A stretch of DNA of 37,702 nt, from positions 1-37,702 of the forward strand of contig NZ_BJUY01000019.1 of NCBI RefSeq assembly GCF_007988865.1. Direction: 5' to 3'. Under the pieces are notes generated by a model, which saw nothing but the letters and a program-made list of their open reading frames with translations, had not been told where the DNA came from and did no database searches. Both the position numbers and the translations under genes were made by a program. Source of the stretch: Alkalibacterium kapii (lineage in GTDB: Bacteria; Bacillota; Bacilli; Lactobacillales; Carnobacteriaceae_A). This document shows, piece after piece, positions 27,451-36,030 of this stretch; the stretch's first letter is position 1; the number at the start of each line of letters is the position of its first letter.

Positions 27451-27759
27451 TTAACGAAAATATTGATCTAGAAACAAGTGATCTTCAGAGACTTTTTTGA
27501 ATGATTTAGTTTCCTCATCGAATTCCAATACGGCAATATCTCCGTAATTCTCAGAGTATGTATCAGTACTAAACAAAACGATTCTATTATTACCTAAGTT
27601 AACGACTTCTAAACCGCCATTTATCGAAACATTATCATTTGAAGATGAGGAGGGATAAGTACTAACAGAGATGACAGGATCTTTGGTTATTACAATAACC
27701 AAGATAATTAGCAACAAAATAATGATTAACGGATTTAAAATTTTCAATTTAGAGTCCAT
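27451..27759 (-). CDS. Small membrane-anchored protein of unknown function
   Basis: A 102-residue protein with a charged start, one strongly hydrophobic segment (about 10-25, NPLIIILLLIILVIVIT) and a hydrophilic remainder predicted outside the cell, beginning with a serine-rich linker. The extracellular part has alternating strands (GGLEVVNLGNNRIVLFSTDT) and no motif I recognise. The gene is well supported by AAGGAGGTG at the right distance and by a near-consensus promoter upstream. It stands alone, convergent with the orphan small transcript. Function unknown. Confidence 0.75.
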   Translation of the reverse strand: MDSKLKILNPLIIILLLIILVIVITKDPVISVSTYPSSSSNDNVSINGGLEVVNLGNNRIVLFSTDTYSENYGDIAVLEFDEETKSFKKVSEDHLFLDQYFR

Positions 27760-27832
27760 GTTACACCTCCTTTTGCCTGAACTTGGCTGTATAAGCTATA
27801 TCTTTGAATGATTAATATGTATTGATAAATCG

Positions 27833-27861
27833 ATTATACTAAGATTCAAGTGCAGCATCAA
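27833..27861 (-). promoter_or_regulatory. Promoter of the small membrane-anchored protein gene
   Basis: On the minus strand TTGATG (27856-27861), a 17-bp spacer and a perfect TATAAT (27833-27838). Transcription would start near 27826, giving a leader of about 67 nt. Confidence 0.7.
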
Positions 27862-28001
27862 ATATATTTAAAAAGGCCGAACGATAATTTTTTATTCTTG
27901 TTTTACTATCTTAAAATCTAGAAGCATATTTTCCAGTAAAGCCAATCGCTCATTATTCGTTTTCTAACATACCTACCCTCATATTTGCTGAAGAAGATTT
28001 A

Positions 28002-28904
28002 CTAAATCCAAAATAGAAGCTTTTCAGATTTGAAATAATACATATACTCATCCTGGTGAAAAACTTCCCCGTCCTTCTGGGCATATTGACCTGAATTAAT
28101 ATGTACTGTCGCTTCTTTAGTTTGAAAAGAATAAAGTTTGGGATGGGACAGATGTGTTTGCTTGAAAAATAGTTTGGAAAGGATAGAAATTAAATCTTTT
28201 ACGTTTACATTATCAGCAATCAGGATGTCAAGCTGGTCATCTACTCCAGAAGCTTGGGGTACGATGTTTATACCTCCTCCAAAATATGGGTTGTTGGCAA
28301 CTAAAACCAGTTGAGCTTGATCGAATACATGTACACCGTCGTCTAAAGTTAACGTGAGCGGAAATTTTTCCTGTTTGAGAAAGCCTGAAAAAATACTGAG
28401 CGCATAAGCATACCCTCCAGCTTTTTCCTTCTTACCCTTGGAGTCAATGAATTTTCCAATTAAACCATCGATCCCAAAGCCGATACTATTCACCGCAAGA
28501 TGTTCTGTTTGATTTTGTGTCGCTAGGATAACAGAGCGTTCTTTTGCGCGTTTGACAGAAAATAAATGAAAGAGAGCTTCTTCCGTATCAAAGGGAATGA
28601 CGTTAGCCCGTGCAAAATCATTGCCAGACCCTGCTGGGATATAACCGATTGGATTGTTAAAGCAGTATTTAGAATAAAAAGTTACAAATTGATTCAGGCT
28701 ACCATCACCTCCAACCACAACTATGATATCGGTTGGTTGTATTGTGTTTTTTAATTGAGAAAGCAAGGTGTCAAGTTGTTCAATGCTTTCAGTAACTAAA
28801 AAGTCATAATCAACTTTGTGTTTTGGCAGCAGAACAAGTAATTTTTTAAAGACATCATGGCTATTTCGTGATTGTTTGTTGATGATGAAATAAAAAGAAT
28901 GCAT
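28002..28904 (-). CDS. Diacylglycerol/lipid kinase family protein (DgkB/YegS type)
   Basis: A soluble lipid kinase of 300 residues. The catalytic domain shows VVVGGDGSLNQFV (62-74), the nucleotide-binding glycine-rich loop, and PAGSGNDFAR (90-99), a hallmark of the family; the C-terminal beta-sandwich contains PYFGGGINIVPQA and VDDQLDILI. Likely role: phosphorylating diacylglycerol at the membrane so that it can re-enter phospholipid synthesis after being released during lipoteichoic acid synthesis, as for DgkB, but the substrate is inferred. GGGAGGT precedes the ATG. Monocistronic; no clear terminator is seen after it. Confidence 0.9.
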   Translation of the reverse strand: MHSFYFIINKQSRNSHDVFKKLLVLLPKHKVDYDFLVTESIEQLDTLLSQLKNTIQPTDIIVVVGGDGSLNQFVTFYSKYCFNNPIGYIPAGSGNDFARANVIPFDTEEALFHLFSVKRAKERSVILATQNQTEHLAVNSIGFGIDGLIGKFIDSKGKKEKAGGYAYALSIFSGFLKQEKFPLTLTLDDGVHVFDQAQLVLVANNPYFGGGINIVPQASGVDDQLDILIADNVNVKDLISILSKLFFKQTHLSHPKLYSFQTKEATVHINSGQYAQKDGEVFHQDEYMYYFKSEKLLFWI

Positions 28905-29122
28905 CGATCGGGACCTCCCTGTCTGTTTCTATAGGGTTAAGTATAGCTTATAGACAGTCATCAAGAAAGCTAATTATTGAACCGCCTGGAAATTTAGAAT
29001 TCATGATGAATAAGGTTGTCGTCGAATGAAATCCTTTGCTGTTGATTAATGCAGTTCATTACGATTTTTTTAGTACTTAATTCTCCTAAGCCGTATTTAC
29101 ATTCTATATCAACTCGTCACTG

Positions 29123-29131
29123 TGGTATACT
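29123..29131 (+). promoter_or_regulatory. Extended -10 promoter candidate
   Basis: TGG-TATACT (TATACT at 29126-29131) lies about 45 bp before the membrane gluzincin start. No good -35 is seen. Confidence 0.5.
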
Positions 29132-29176
29132 TTATATGAATACATAATCAAAAATCTGTAGCAGGGAGTGAATCAT

Positions 29177-30703
29177 TTGAAGAATCTAAAGCTTGTGCTG
29201 ACTTCAATTTTTCGGCTGTTAGTGATCACTGGAATTATATTACTCACATATTTAGTTGTTGGGGTAGAACTTGGAGCAATCATTTTCATTGCTGGTTCTA
29301 TTCTTTTACTGATTGTTTTTATTATGGCTTTAATAGGTTCAGTGAAAGGCAAGTCACGGGTATTTAAAAAGGCGGGTCGTTTCAAACTTGTGTTGATCCT
29401 TACAGATACCGTGGCAGCCATGCTGATACTGTTGGTGGCTTTTTCGGTAACTACTTTAGTACAGGAAGAAGTCGGGCTACTGTCAGCAAAAGATAAAATA
29501 GCGATCGTACGCAATGCTTTTTCTTCAGATAAAAACAAAGTCAATGATTTTACTCAAGCGTACCCCGTGCTTGAAACAGATAATATTATCTTTCGTTACC
29601 ATCCAGACACCGAAAAATCAGTGGAAAAAATGACAAGTATATTTACAGCTGTTGAGGATATGGAAAAAGATATCTACGGGAAAGCAGTTGATAAAAGTGA
29701 ACCGCTCGAGGTGATCGTCCTAAGAGATGCGGATGATTATTTTACTTTGAATCCAAACGCAGATACAATGGAAGGTGGGCACTATAACTCCTATTTTAAA
29801 CGTGCGATGCTCTATGAAGATGACGTATCAGAAAATCAGGAAAATTTTCATATCCTTGAAGTATTTGCCCATGAATACAGTCATTATCTGATGGATATAT
29901 TTTTGGAAGAGGAAGACTTGGATTGGCGCGATGTTCCTGTCTGGTTCGATGAAGGCGTCGCGGAATTGATGAGTTACCGTACGGTCCCTGCTCATATGCT
30001 GCCTGAAGGAAAAATATTCGATACATCTTTTCTTGACTTGCATACACACGATGAGTGGGACAAGTCCGAATCAAAAGTGGATACCAGGAATTATGATCAG
30101 TCTTATCTTGCAGTTTTATATCTGTTAGACAGTCAGGATGGTGACCTTTCTTTTATTTCTGATTTACTGAAACAACAGAGTGAAGCTTCTGATTTTGAAG
30201 AGGCATTCAATAAAATGACTGGAACCGAACTGGCAGCTCTTCATGAATCGGTTTCTTGGATAGAAAACAAGCGCAGTCTAGCATGGGATTCTTGGTCAAT
30301 GGAAAGTGATTACGAGGAAGCTGAAGTTCTTTATAAAGAAATATTACAAGAACTCCCAGCGCATAGTGATATTTTACAGAATTATGCAATGATGCTTGAA
30401 CAAAGCCAGAACTGGGATGCTGCGATAAAAGCACGTAAAGAGCACACTAAAGTAAATCCGACTGCAAATAGTTTATTGAATTTGTCTTATATGCTTCTTT
30501 TTACTGATTCAAAAGAAGCTTTGACTCAAGCCACTAAAGCAGTGGAAGCCGCAGAAAAAGAACCATACGACTACTTGGACTTCTACGAACAGTGGATGGA
30601 AGATGCCGGACATTATCATCAGTTGATGAAAGAAAACCGCCCACAAGAGGCGTATGATTTTATTATGGAAAGTGAGCATGCTGATTATTTTTTTGATATG
30701 TAA
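29177..30703 (+). CDS. Membrane-anchored gluzincin-type metallopeptidase with C-terminal helical (TPR-like) repeats
   Basis: A protein of about 508 residues not firmly named. Three hydrophobic helices (roughly 7-28, 34-54 and 70-94) anchor it. The outer part has a peptidase_MA/M1-like zinc site: HEYSH (232-236) and the downstream glutamate motif WFDEGVAEL (256-264), whose glutamates supply the third zinc ligand. The C-terminal third is helical with TPR-like pairs (EEAEVLYKEILQELPAHSDI, then WDAAIKARKEHTKVNP). A role in cleaving or sensing cell-surface proteins is inferred. The annotated-looking GTG at 29168 overlaps the GGGAGTG ribosome binding site, so TTG at 29177, 6 bp downstream of it, is the better start. 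Monocistronic. Confidence 0.75.
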   Translation: MKNLKLVLTSIFRLLVITGIILLTYLVVGVELGAIIFIAGSILLLIVFIMALIGSVKGKSRVFKKAGRFKLVLILTDTVAAMLILLVAFSVTTLVQEEVGLLSAKDKIAIVRNAFSSDKNKVNDFTQAYPVLETDNIIFRYHPDTEKSVEKMTSIFTAVEDMEKDIYGKAVDKSEPLEVIVLRDADDYFTLNPNADTMEGGHYNSYFKRAMLYEDDVSENQENFHILEVFAHEYSHYLMDIFLEEEDLDWRDVPVWFDEGVAELMSYRTVPAHMLPEGKIFDTSFLDLHTHDEWDKSESKVDTRNYDQSYLAVLYLLDSQDGDLSFISDLLKQQSEASDFEEAFNKMTGTELAALHESVSWIENKRSLAWDSWSMESDYEEAEVLYKEILQELPAHSDILQNYAMMLEQSQNWDAAIKARKEHTKVNPTANSLLNLSYMLLFTDSKEALTQATKAVEAAEKEPYDYLDFYEQWMEDAGHYHQLMKENRPQEAYDFIMESEHADYFFDM

Positions 30704-30798
30704 AAAATCAAGTCACAGTAATATAATGCAGATCAAATTGAGATATTAAAGTTGAGAGTCAAAAATTATCATTATTTAAAGAAAAAGGAGCCAAAAAA

Positions 30799-31578
30799 GT
30801 GAAACCAAAGGCATTAGTATTTTTTGATTTAGATGGAACGCTGCTTAACAATGAGTCGACAGTGGATGATGAGGTAAAGGAGGCGCTGGTTCAGCTTAAA
30901 GAAAATGGTGCTGTTCCATTTATAGCAACAGGCCGTAGTCCTCTGGAGATCCAGCATGTATTAGAAGACACAGTGATCGATTCTTTTATTACACTTAATG
31001 GACAGTATATCCAGTACGAAGGTAAGGAGGTTTATAGAAATACTATTCCCAAGTCACTTGTAAAACGATTGAAAAAAATGACGGCTGAAAATGACATGCC
31101 ACTTTCTTTGTACACTTCGGATAAGATACGAGCGACAAAATATAACCCTACCCTGAAGAACGCCTATAATTTTATCCATGAAAATCCTCCTGAAATCGAT
31201 GCTTCTCTTGGAGAGAATGATGATATTTTGATGATGCTGATCATTAATGAGGATGCGACTTTGGATAAGCCTTATTTAGAAGCATTTCCCGAGTTATCTT
31301 TTTATCGCAACACACCTTACAGTATGGACACGATCACCAAAGGCCATTCCAAAGCATCAGGTATCGATGCCTTGCTTGAAGCGATCGATATGAAGGACGT
31401 TCCCCTGTATGCGTTTGGAGATGGTTCAAACGATAAAGAAATGCTCGAACGTGTGGATTATGGCGTAGCAATGAAAAATGGTGTTGATGAGGTCAAAGAA
31501 GTCGCTGATTATGTCACGTCTGCAAATACAGAGGGCGGTTTGATTGAAGGACTAAAACATTACGATCTGATTGACTGA
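30799..31578 (+). CDS. Cof-type HAD-IIB family phosphatase
   Basis: A 259-residue haloacid dehalogenase-type phosphatase with a C2 cap. Motif I is FFDLDGTLL with the nucleophile Asp10 and acid Asp12; motif II is ATGRS (43-47); Lys181 serves as motif III; motif IV is GDGSND (207-212). Members dephosphorylate sugar phosphates, flavin mononucleotide or pyridoxal phosphate; specificity cannot be told here. The start is GTG, preceded by AAAAAGGAG at a good distance. Monocistronic with a clear terminator. Confidence 0.92.
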   Translation: MKPKALVFFDLDGTLLNNESTVDDEVKEALVQLKENGAVPFIATGRSPLEIQHVLEDTVIDSFITLNGQYIQYEGKEVYRNTIPKSLVKRLKKMTAENDMPLSLYTSDKIRATKYNPTLKNAYNFIHENPPEIDASLGENDDILMMLIINEDATLDKPYLEAFPELSFYRNTPYSMDTITKGHSKASGIDALLEAIDMKDVPLYAFGDGSNDKEMLERVDYGVAMKNGVDEVKEVADYVTSANTEGGLIEGLKHYDLID

Positions 31579-31587
31579 TTTTTTAAT

Positions 31588-31624
31588 AAAAGAGACTGGA
31601 TAGTCAATATTCCGGTCTCTTTTT
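31588..31624 (+). terminator. Terminator of the HAD phosphatase gene
   Basis: AAAAGAGACTGG (31588-31599) pairs with CCGGTCTCTTTT (31612-31623), one G-T pair, then T-rich. Confidence 0.88.
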
Positions 31625-31704
31625 ACTAGTTTAAGGTAAAAATACTCCAACTGATTAAGATAACGCATTAGCACAAGCAGCTGGCAAGCATTTATCGTTC
31701 ACTT

Positions 31705-31768
31705 CTTAAGATAAAGCTCAATCTTAAGCAGTTTTCCAATATGAAAGCGAAACTGCTTAAGGAAAACT
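31705..31768. repeat. Three overlapping inverted repeats sharing arms
   Basis: CTTAAGAT (31705-31712)/ATCTTAAG (31721-31728); CTTAAGCAGTTT (31723-31734)/AAACTGCTTAAG (31750-31761), 12 bp perfect; and AGTTTTCC (31730-31737)/GGAAAACT (31761-31768). The arms overlap, so the hairpins exclude one another. It lies between two convergent genes and has no T-run, so it is not an ordinary terminator. Confidence 0.75.
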
Positions 31769-31784
31769 AATATATTCTGAAATC

Positions 31785-31821
31785 AATAAAAATAGCCTGC
31801 ACCAAATGTTTCGGTGAGGCT
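31785..31821 (-). terminator. Probable terminator of the minus-strand unknown gene
   Basis: On the minus strand AGCC-T-CACC and GGTG-CA-GGCT form a bulged stem followed by ATTTTTATT. Confidence 0.65.
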
Positions 31822-31837
31822 CTTGGTTCTTGGTTTA

Positions 31838-32209
31838 CTACTTTAGAGAATTATTCAGGCCTAAAGGATCGTATTTGACTTTCATACCTAGAGGATAATG
31901 CTGAAATAATTGAGCAAGAAGTTTAGGATCCTGACTCGTCACAGTGAGGAGTTCAGTTACTTGTTTAATAAGCTGAGCGTGTTCATAAGTGCTTTTTTTG
32001 GCTTCGGTTTCTTTATAGCGTGTCAGCTGATCTAGTATATAGTGATAATCGCGTACAAATCGTTCGAAATCTGATTCTCCCTTTAAAAAAACAGACTTAA
32101 TGGCCTTGTTTTTTTCATGGAGACTAAGTGCATATTCTTTGGGGGTCATCCCGATTGTTTCAGCATAAGATTCAAAATCCATCAAATCATTATCTACTTC
32201 ATCTGTCAT
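31838..32209 (-). CDS. Acidic helical protein of unknown function
   Basis: A 123-residue protein with an acidic N-terminus (MTDEVDNDLMDFESYAETIG) and predicted helices throughout, including DFERFVRDYHYILDQLTRYK. No signal peptide, membrane segment or motif that I recognise. The frame extends 15 codons upstream, but GAGGTGA directly before the methionine at 32209 supports this start. It is monocistronic and convergent with the HAD phosphatase gene. Confidence 0.65.
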   Translation of the reverse strand: MTDEVDNDLMDFESYAETIGMTPKEYALSLHEKNKAIKSVFLKGESDFERFVRDYHYILDQLTRYKETEAKKSTYEHAQLIKQVTELLTVTSQDPKLLAQLFQHYPLGMKVKYDPLGLNNSLK

Positions 32210-32445
32210 AAAATCACCTCTATCTGCCTGGTCTTCACCAAGCAATAATGTCACACGTCACTGCAAGATATAAGTATATGGCTATTCAAATCAAAAGTAA
32301 ATATACAAGCGTCAACGATTGTAGAAATAAAAAATGTTGTTCACAACTTTGACACGGTTTGTTGGTTTCATTTTGTTTAGTGGAAAGACCAGGAGCTCTA
32401 GTTTCATTCCTTGATATCTGCAGTTTTTTAAAGGGCACTCATTTG

Positions 32446-32609
32446 TTACGAATATGTGAACAATTATTAAAATATAAAGTGAAATGAATAAAAGATAGTG
32501 AAAAAATTACTTGAAATGAAAGCGGATTATCAGCTGTAAAATTTTCGTAATGCGAATATTAAAGACGAGACCGCTGTAATATGTTCGTAATTAAACTGTA
32601 AGCTGTAAG
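32446..32609. promoter_or_regulatory. Pho-box-like 11-bp-periodic repeats upstream of the Na/phosphate symporter
   Basis: On the plus strand TGTAAA-N5-CGTAAT (32535-32551) and TGTAAT-N5-CGTAAT-N5-TGTAAG (32575-32602), then TGTAAG at 32604-32609. The two blocks start 40 bp apart and share a 19-base direct repeat with two differences. Read on the minus strand the units are TTTACA/ATTACA/CTTACA, close to the Bacillus PhoP box TT(A/C/T)ACA repeated every 11 bp. TTACGA-N5-TGAACA at 32446-32462 is a possible further pair. They sit within the 618-bp spacer before the symporter, which otherwise is AT-rich and has no gene. Confidence 0.5.
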
Positions 32610-32827
32610 GTTTATCAATGAAACGCTTTCTTTTATTAATCTTTTATCAAGGAAAACTGTTGATAATAAATTAAAATTTACTCATAAATCAAAAAACCAT
32701 TCATTTTAATCGCAATTACATTTATCATAGGAATAGAATGTATGAGGTTGGCTAAGTAAGAACTACTTTCTTCAGGTAGTTGTCTCAACATTTTAAAATA
32801 TTTAGAAATTACAATGGAGGGTTACGT

Positions 32828-34546
32828 GTGGACGTACAACAAATGTTATTCATGTTCGCTGGGGGACTGGGTATCTTCCTGTTCGGACTAAAATACATGG
32901 GGGACGGTTTGCAAAAGTCTGCTGGAGACAGTTTGCGCAGTATCTTGAACCAAATGACCTCAACGCCGGTTCGTGCTATAATCGCCGGAATCGTTGTTAC
33001 AGTATTGATTCAGAGCAGTTCCGGGACGACCGTATTGGCGGTAGGGCTGGTAAGCGCGGGCTTTATGAAACTCAAACAGGCGATAGGTGTCATCATGGGG
33101 GCTAATATAGGGACGACGGTTACAGCTTTCATCATTGGTATTGACATTGGTGCTTATGCTTTGCCGATTATGGCTTCAGGTGCTTTCTTGCTGTTCTTCT
33201 TTAAAAATGTAACAATAAACAGCATCGGACAGATCATTTTTGGATTTGGCGCATTGTTTTATGGTTTGGAATTAATGGGGGAAGGGATGTATCCCCTTCG
33301 TGAATTTCAGGCATTCAAGGACCTGATGATCAACATGGGTGATAATCCGATCCTGGGTGTTGGTGTCGGTACGATTTTTACATGGCTTGTACAAAGTTCC
33401 AGTGGAAGTATCGGTATCTTGCAGGAACTCTATTCTCAGGGACAGATTTCGATTGAAGGCGCTCTGCCCGTTCTATTTGGGAACAATATAGGGACAACGA
33501 TCACTGCAGTTTTAGCAGCAATCGGTGCAAGTATACCAGCTAAGCGAACAGCAGCTTCGCATATCATTTTCAACTTAGTTGGTACGCTCGTTGTTTTACT
33601 TGCTATTAGACCTTTTACATCAATGATTGTGGCAATCACACCTATTTTCAACCTTAATCCAGCTATGCAGATTGCTGTCGCTCACGGATTATTCAACGTT
33701 ACCAACGTGCTCATTCAAATGTGGTTCATCGGTTACTTGGCTAAAATCGTGACCAGTCTCATTCCTGGCGATGATGCAATCATTGAATACGATGCCTCTC
33801 ATCTCGATTTTTCCATCATTACTACCGTGCCTTCTGTTGCTTTGAACCAGGCTAAGCTTGAAGTAAAGCAAATGGGTGATTTTGTACTTGAGGAATTTAA
33901 AGAGATGTTCAAGTACTACAAAAATCAGGATGAAACCAGCTTGTCCAACACATTACAGTTGGAAGAAGTGGTCAATGACATCGATACGCGTCTTACAGAA
34001 TATTTAATGCATATCTCAGTAGAAGACTTGCCTGTAAAGAGTTCAACCGAACATACACAAATGATGGATATTACAAAATATCTCGAACGTATTGGTGACC
34101 ATAGTGAAAATATTTTGAATAATATCAAAGAAGCAGCCAAGGCTCAGAAGAAATTAGCTAAAAAGTTAAATAGAGAGCCAGAGAAAATTTTCCACGATGA
34201 CGATTTAATTGCGTTATTCAATCTCGTTGAAGAGAATATTTCTGACGCGATAACATCCTTTACTCAAGACAGTTATGTACTAGCGGGTAAAGTAATAAAG
34301 CGTGAGAAAGAAGTCAACCGTCTGGAAGAAGAGATTCGTAAGAAGTTCATTCAACGTTTGAACAGCGGAACGGGACTGCCATCTGATGGCATTCTGTTTG
34401 TAGATATTGTTTCCAACCTTGAAAGAATGTCTGATCACTCAGTTAAAATCGCCAAACACTCATTAGGTATAAGATATCCATTCCAGCAAGACTCAAAACG
34501 TCCACGTCATGCACGCGAAGTTGAAGGTGCAACAGAGACGAATTAA
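32828..34546 (+). CDS. Na+/phosphate cotransporter family protein with C-terminal PhoU-like domain
   Basis: A sodium-coupled inorganic phosphate carrier of the NptA/YjbB (NaPi-II-like) family. From the start chosen here it has 572 residues. The membrane part (about 1-310) has two inverted repeats, each with the ion/substrate motif QSSSG: QSSSGTTVLAVGL at 62-74 and QSSSGSIGILQE at 189-200. The cytosolic C-terminal part (about 340-555) is helical and PhoU-like, thought to regulate transport. The frame opens earlier at 32780, but GGAGGG (32816-32821) lies 6 bp before the GTG at 32828, and the family begins with a hydrophobic helix just there. The upstream region carries Pho-box-like repeats, so phosphate starvation control is likely. 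A strong terminator follows. Confidence 0.93.
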   Translation: MDVQQMLFMFAGGLGIFLFGLKYMGDGLQKSAGDSLRSILNQMTSTPVRAIIAGIVVTVLIQSSSGTTVLAVGLVSAGFMKLKQAIGVIMGANIGTTVTAFIIGIDIGAYALPIMASGAFLLFFFKNVTINSIGQIIFGFGALFYGLELMGEGMYPLREFQAFKDLMINMGDNPILGVGVGTIFTWLVQSSSGSIGILQELYSQGQISIEGALPVLFGNNIGTTITAVLAAIGASIPAKRTAASHIIFNLVGTLVVLLAIRPFTSMIVAITPIFNLNPAMQIAVAHGLFNVTNVLIQMWFIGYLAKIVTSLIPGDDAIIEYDASHLDFSIITTVPSVALNQAKLEVKQMGDFVLEEFKEMFKYYKNQDETSLSNTLQLEEVVNDIDTRLTEYLMHISVEDLPVKSSTEHTQMMDITKYLERIGDHSENILNNIKEAAKAQKKLAKKLNREPEKIFHDDDLIALFNLVEENISDAITSFTQDSYVLAGKVIKREKEVNRLEEEIRKKFIQRLNSGTGLPSDGILFVDIVSNLERMSDHSVKIAKHSLGIRYPFQQDSKRPRHAREVEGATETN

Positions 34547-34548
34547 AT

Positions 34549-34588
34549 AAAAAAAGGGAAGCGGCTGGTTTAGTCGCTTCCCTTTTTT
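34549..34588 (+). terminator. Bidirectional terminator between the symporter and FAH genes
   Basis: AAAAAAGGGAAGCG and CGCTTCCCTTTTTT form a perfect 14-bp stem with an 11-base loop; A- and T-runs on both sides let it end both convergent genes. Confidence 0.92.
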
Positions 34589-34601
34589 ATCAACGAGTTA
34601 C

Positions 34602-35498
34602 CTAAATAAATACATTACTCAATGTTCCAAGTGATTCAATAGAGATATCTACACGATCTTTATCTTTGAGCCAAACTTGTTTTTCTTCTGGCTGCTCCAG
34701 TATAACCCCTTTTGGAGTGCCGGTAAAAATCAGGTCTCCCGGCATTAATGTCATGTACTGAGAAGCACAGCTGACAAGCTTATTTACATTAAAGAGCATT
34801 TCTTTTGTGGAACTGTCCTGGACCAGTTTACCATTAAGTTTGGTCTGAATAGATAGATTCTGTACAGAATCGATACTATCTTTTGTCACTAAAGCTGGAC
34901 CGATAGGAGCGAAATTATCCATCGATTTCCCGATCAGCCACTGAGATGACTGGAATTGAAATCCTCGGTCTGAAACGTCATTCCCGATTGTATATCCAAA
35001 AATAGCTTCTTCAGCCTCTTTTTCACCAACATTGTTGATTCTTTTACCAATAACAATAACAAGTTCTGCTTCGTAATCTACTTTTTTTGCATTATTTTGT
35101 AACACGATCTCTTGTTCATGAGCAGCTAATGCATTTGGCAGTTTGTTGAAAAAAATAGGAGAAAGTGGAACATCGCCGCCTCTTTCTATTATATGATTCA
35201 CATAATTCATACCTGCGCACAGAATTTTTTCTGGTTTTTTAATGAGTGGTAGATAATTTAATTCAGCTTGAGCGATATAATAGTCCTCTTTTTTTACATT
35301 CAATGCGTCTGCCTTTTCCATTGTCTGCCGAATTTGCTTTAAACCAACCTGACTGTTAGCGACTAATTCATCGATTGTTCTGGGAACCTCAGTATTTAAA
35401 TGTTCCGCTAGCCGAAGAAGGTCCATCACATCACTATTTACAATAAGGCCTAATTTGTTTACTGATTCATACTTTTTTTTATAATTGACCAGCTTCAT
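34602..35498 (-). CDS. Fumarylacetoacetate hydrolase (FAH) family protein
   Basis: A 298-residue member of the FAH superfamily. The metal site can be read as Glu143 and Glu145 in DYEAELVIVIG and Asp174 in GNDVSDRGFQF; the active-site region LCAGMNYVNHI (93-103) and TGTPKGV near the C-terminus are typical. Family members are hydrolases, decarboxylases or isomerases of 2-keto acids (for example acylpyruvases, 2-hydroxyhepta-2,4-diene-1,7-dioate isomerase and oxaloacetate decarboxylase); which one applies is not clear and no aromatic degradation genes are nearby. AAGGGG precedes the ATG. Monocistronic. Confidence 0.88.
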   Translation of the reverse strand: MKLVNYKKKYESVNKLGLIVNSDVMDLLRLAEHLNTEVPRTIDELVANSQVGLKQIRQTMEKADALNVKKEDYYIAQAELNYLPLIKKPEKILCAGMNYVNHIIERGGDVPLSPIFFNKLPNALAAHEQEIVLQNNAKKVDYEAELVIVIGKRINNVGEKEAEEAIFGYTIGNDVSDRGFQFQSSQWLIGKSMDNFAPIGPALVTKDSIDSVQNLSIQTKLNGKLVQDSSTKEMLFNVNKLVSCASQYMTLMPGDLIFTGTPKGVILEQPEEKQVWLKDKDRVDISIESLGTLSNVFI

Positions 35499-35659
35499 GA
35501 AAAAATCCCCTTTTATTTAATCCTTCCTTTTTAATTATAAATAGCTGATGAAATTTATCAAAAATAACGCTTGTGATTTTCTGTCAATAAATATCCAGAC
35601 TTGCTCAATCGATATGTTTTTAGTAAACTGTTGATGAAGGAGAAAGTGGAGGAATCGAT

Positions 35660-35887
35660 ATGAGTAAAAGAAACAAAAACATTGAAGTAGAAATAAATGA
35701 AACCAAAAATAATACAGAAACCTATACTGAGTATGAACTAATCGTCAGAAAGAAAATTATCGGAACACTGCAGCAGGAAGGCGACGGTCCAGTGACTGTT
35801 ATTTTTAAATCTGGGAAAAAACGCAGCGCCCAAACGATTGATGAAGGTGTCCAGATGATTATTGAGGAATATAACTTACATGATTAA
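35660..35887 (+). CDS. DUF2969 family small protein
   Basis: A 75-residue cytosolic protein matching the pattern of DUF2969, a family found in Lactobacillales: it begins SKRNKNIEVEINE, has YELIVRKKIIGTLQQ in the middle and ends DEGVQMIIEEYNLHD. Function unknown. TGGAGGAA precedes the ATG at good spacing. It is monocistronic, with a terminator directly after it. The family is one of the better taxonomic hints in this window. Confidence 0.8.
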   Translation: MSKRNKNIEVEINETKNNTETYTEYELIVRKKIIGTLQQEGDGPVTVIFKSGKKRSAQTIDEGVQMIIEEYNLHD

Positions 35888-35908
35888 AAAAAGCTAATAC
35901 CTGATTTC

Positions 35909-35950
35909 AAAACACTTATTTTGGATAACAAAGTAAGTGTTTTTTATTTT
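35909..35950 (+). terminator. Terminator of the DUF2969 gene
   Basis: AAAACACTTA (35909-35918) pairs with TAAGTGTTTT (35934-35943), continued inside by TTTG/CAAA, then a T-run. Confidence 0.88.
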
Positions 35951-35985
35951 TAGATGCTTCTCGATAGGGAGGAAACACTCAGTTA

Positions 35986-35994
35986 TGCTATGAT
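35986..35994 (+). promoter_or_regulatory. Extended -10 promoter candidate for the YihY/BrkB gene
   Basis: TGC-TATGAT (TATGAT at 35989-35994), 37 bp before the GTG start. No clear -35 at the standard distance. Confidence 0.45.
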
Positions 35995-36030
35995 TAGAGT
36001 AAGTAAATCTCTGCGAAAGGACGTGTTCGT

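Noticed and set aside
32619-32636. Catabolite-responsive element (TGAAA-CGCTTTCT) upstream of the symporter
   Set aside because: One base is missing from the 14-bp cre palindrome, and TGAAAGCGGATTATCA near 32518 also misses key positions. Neither is close enough to claim.
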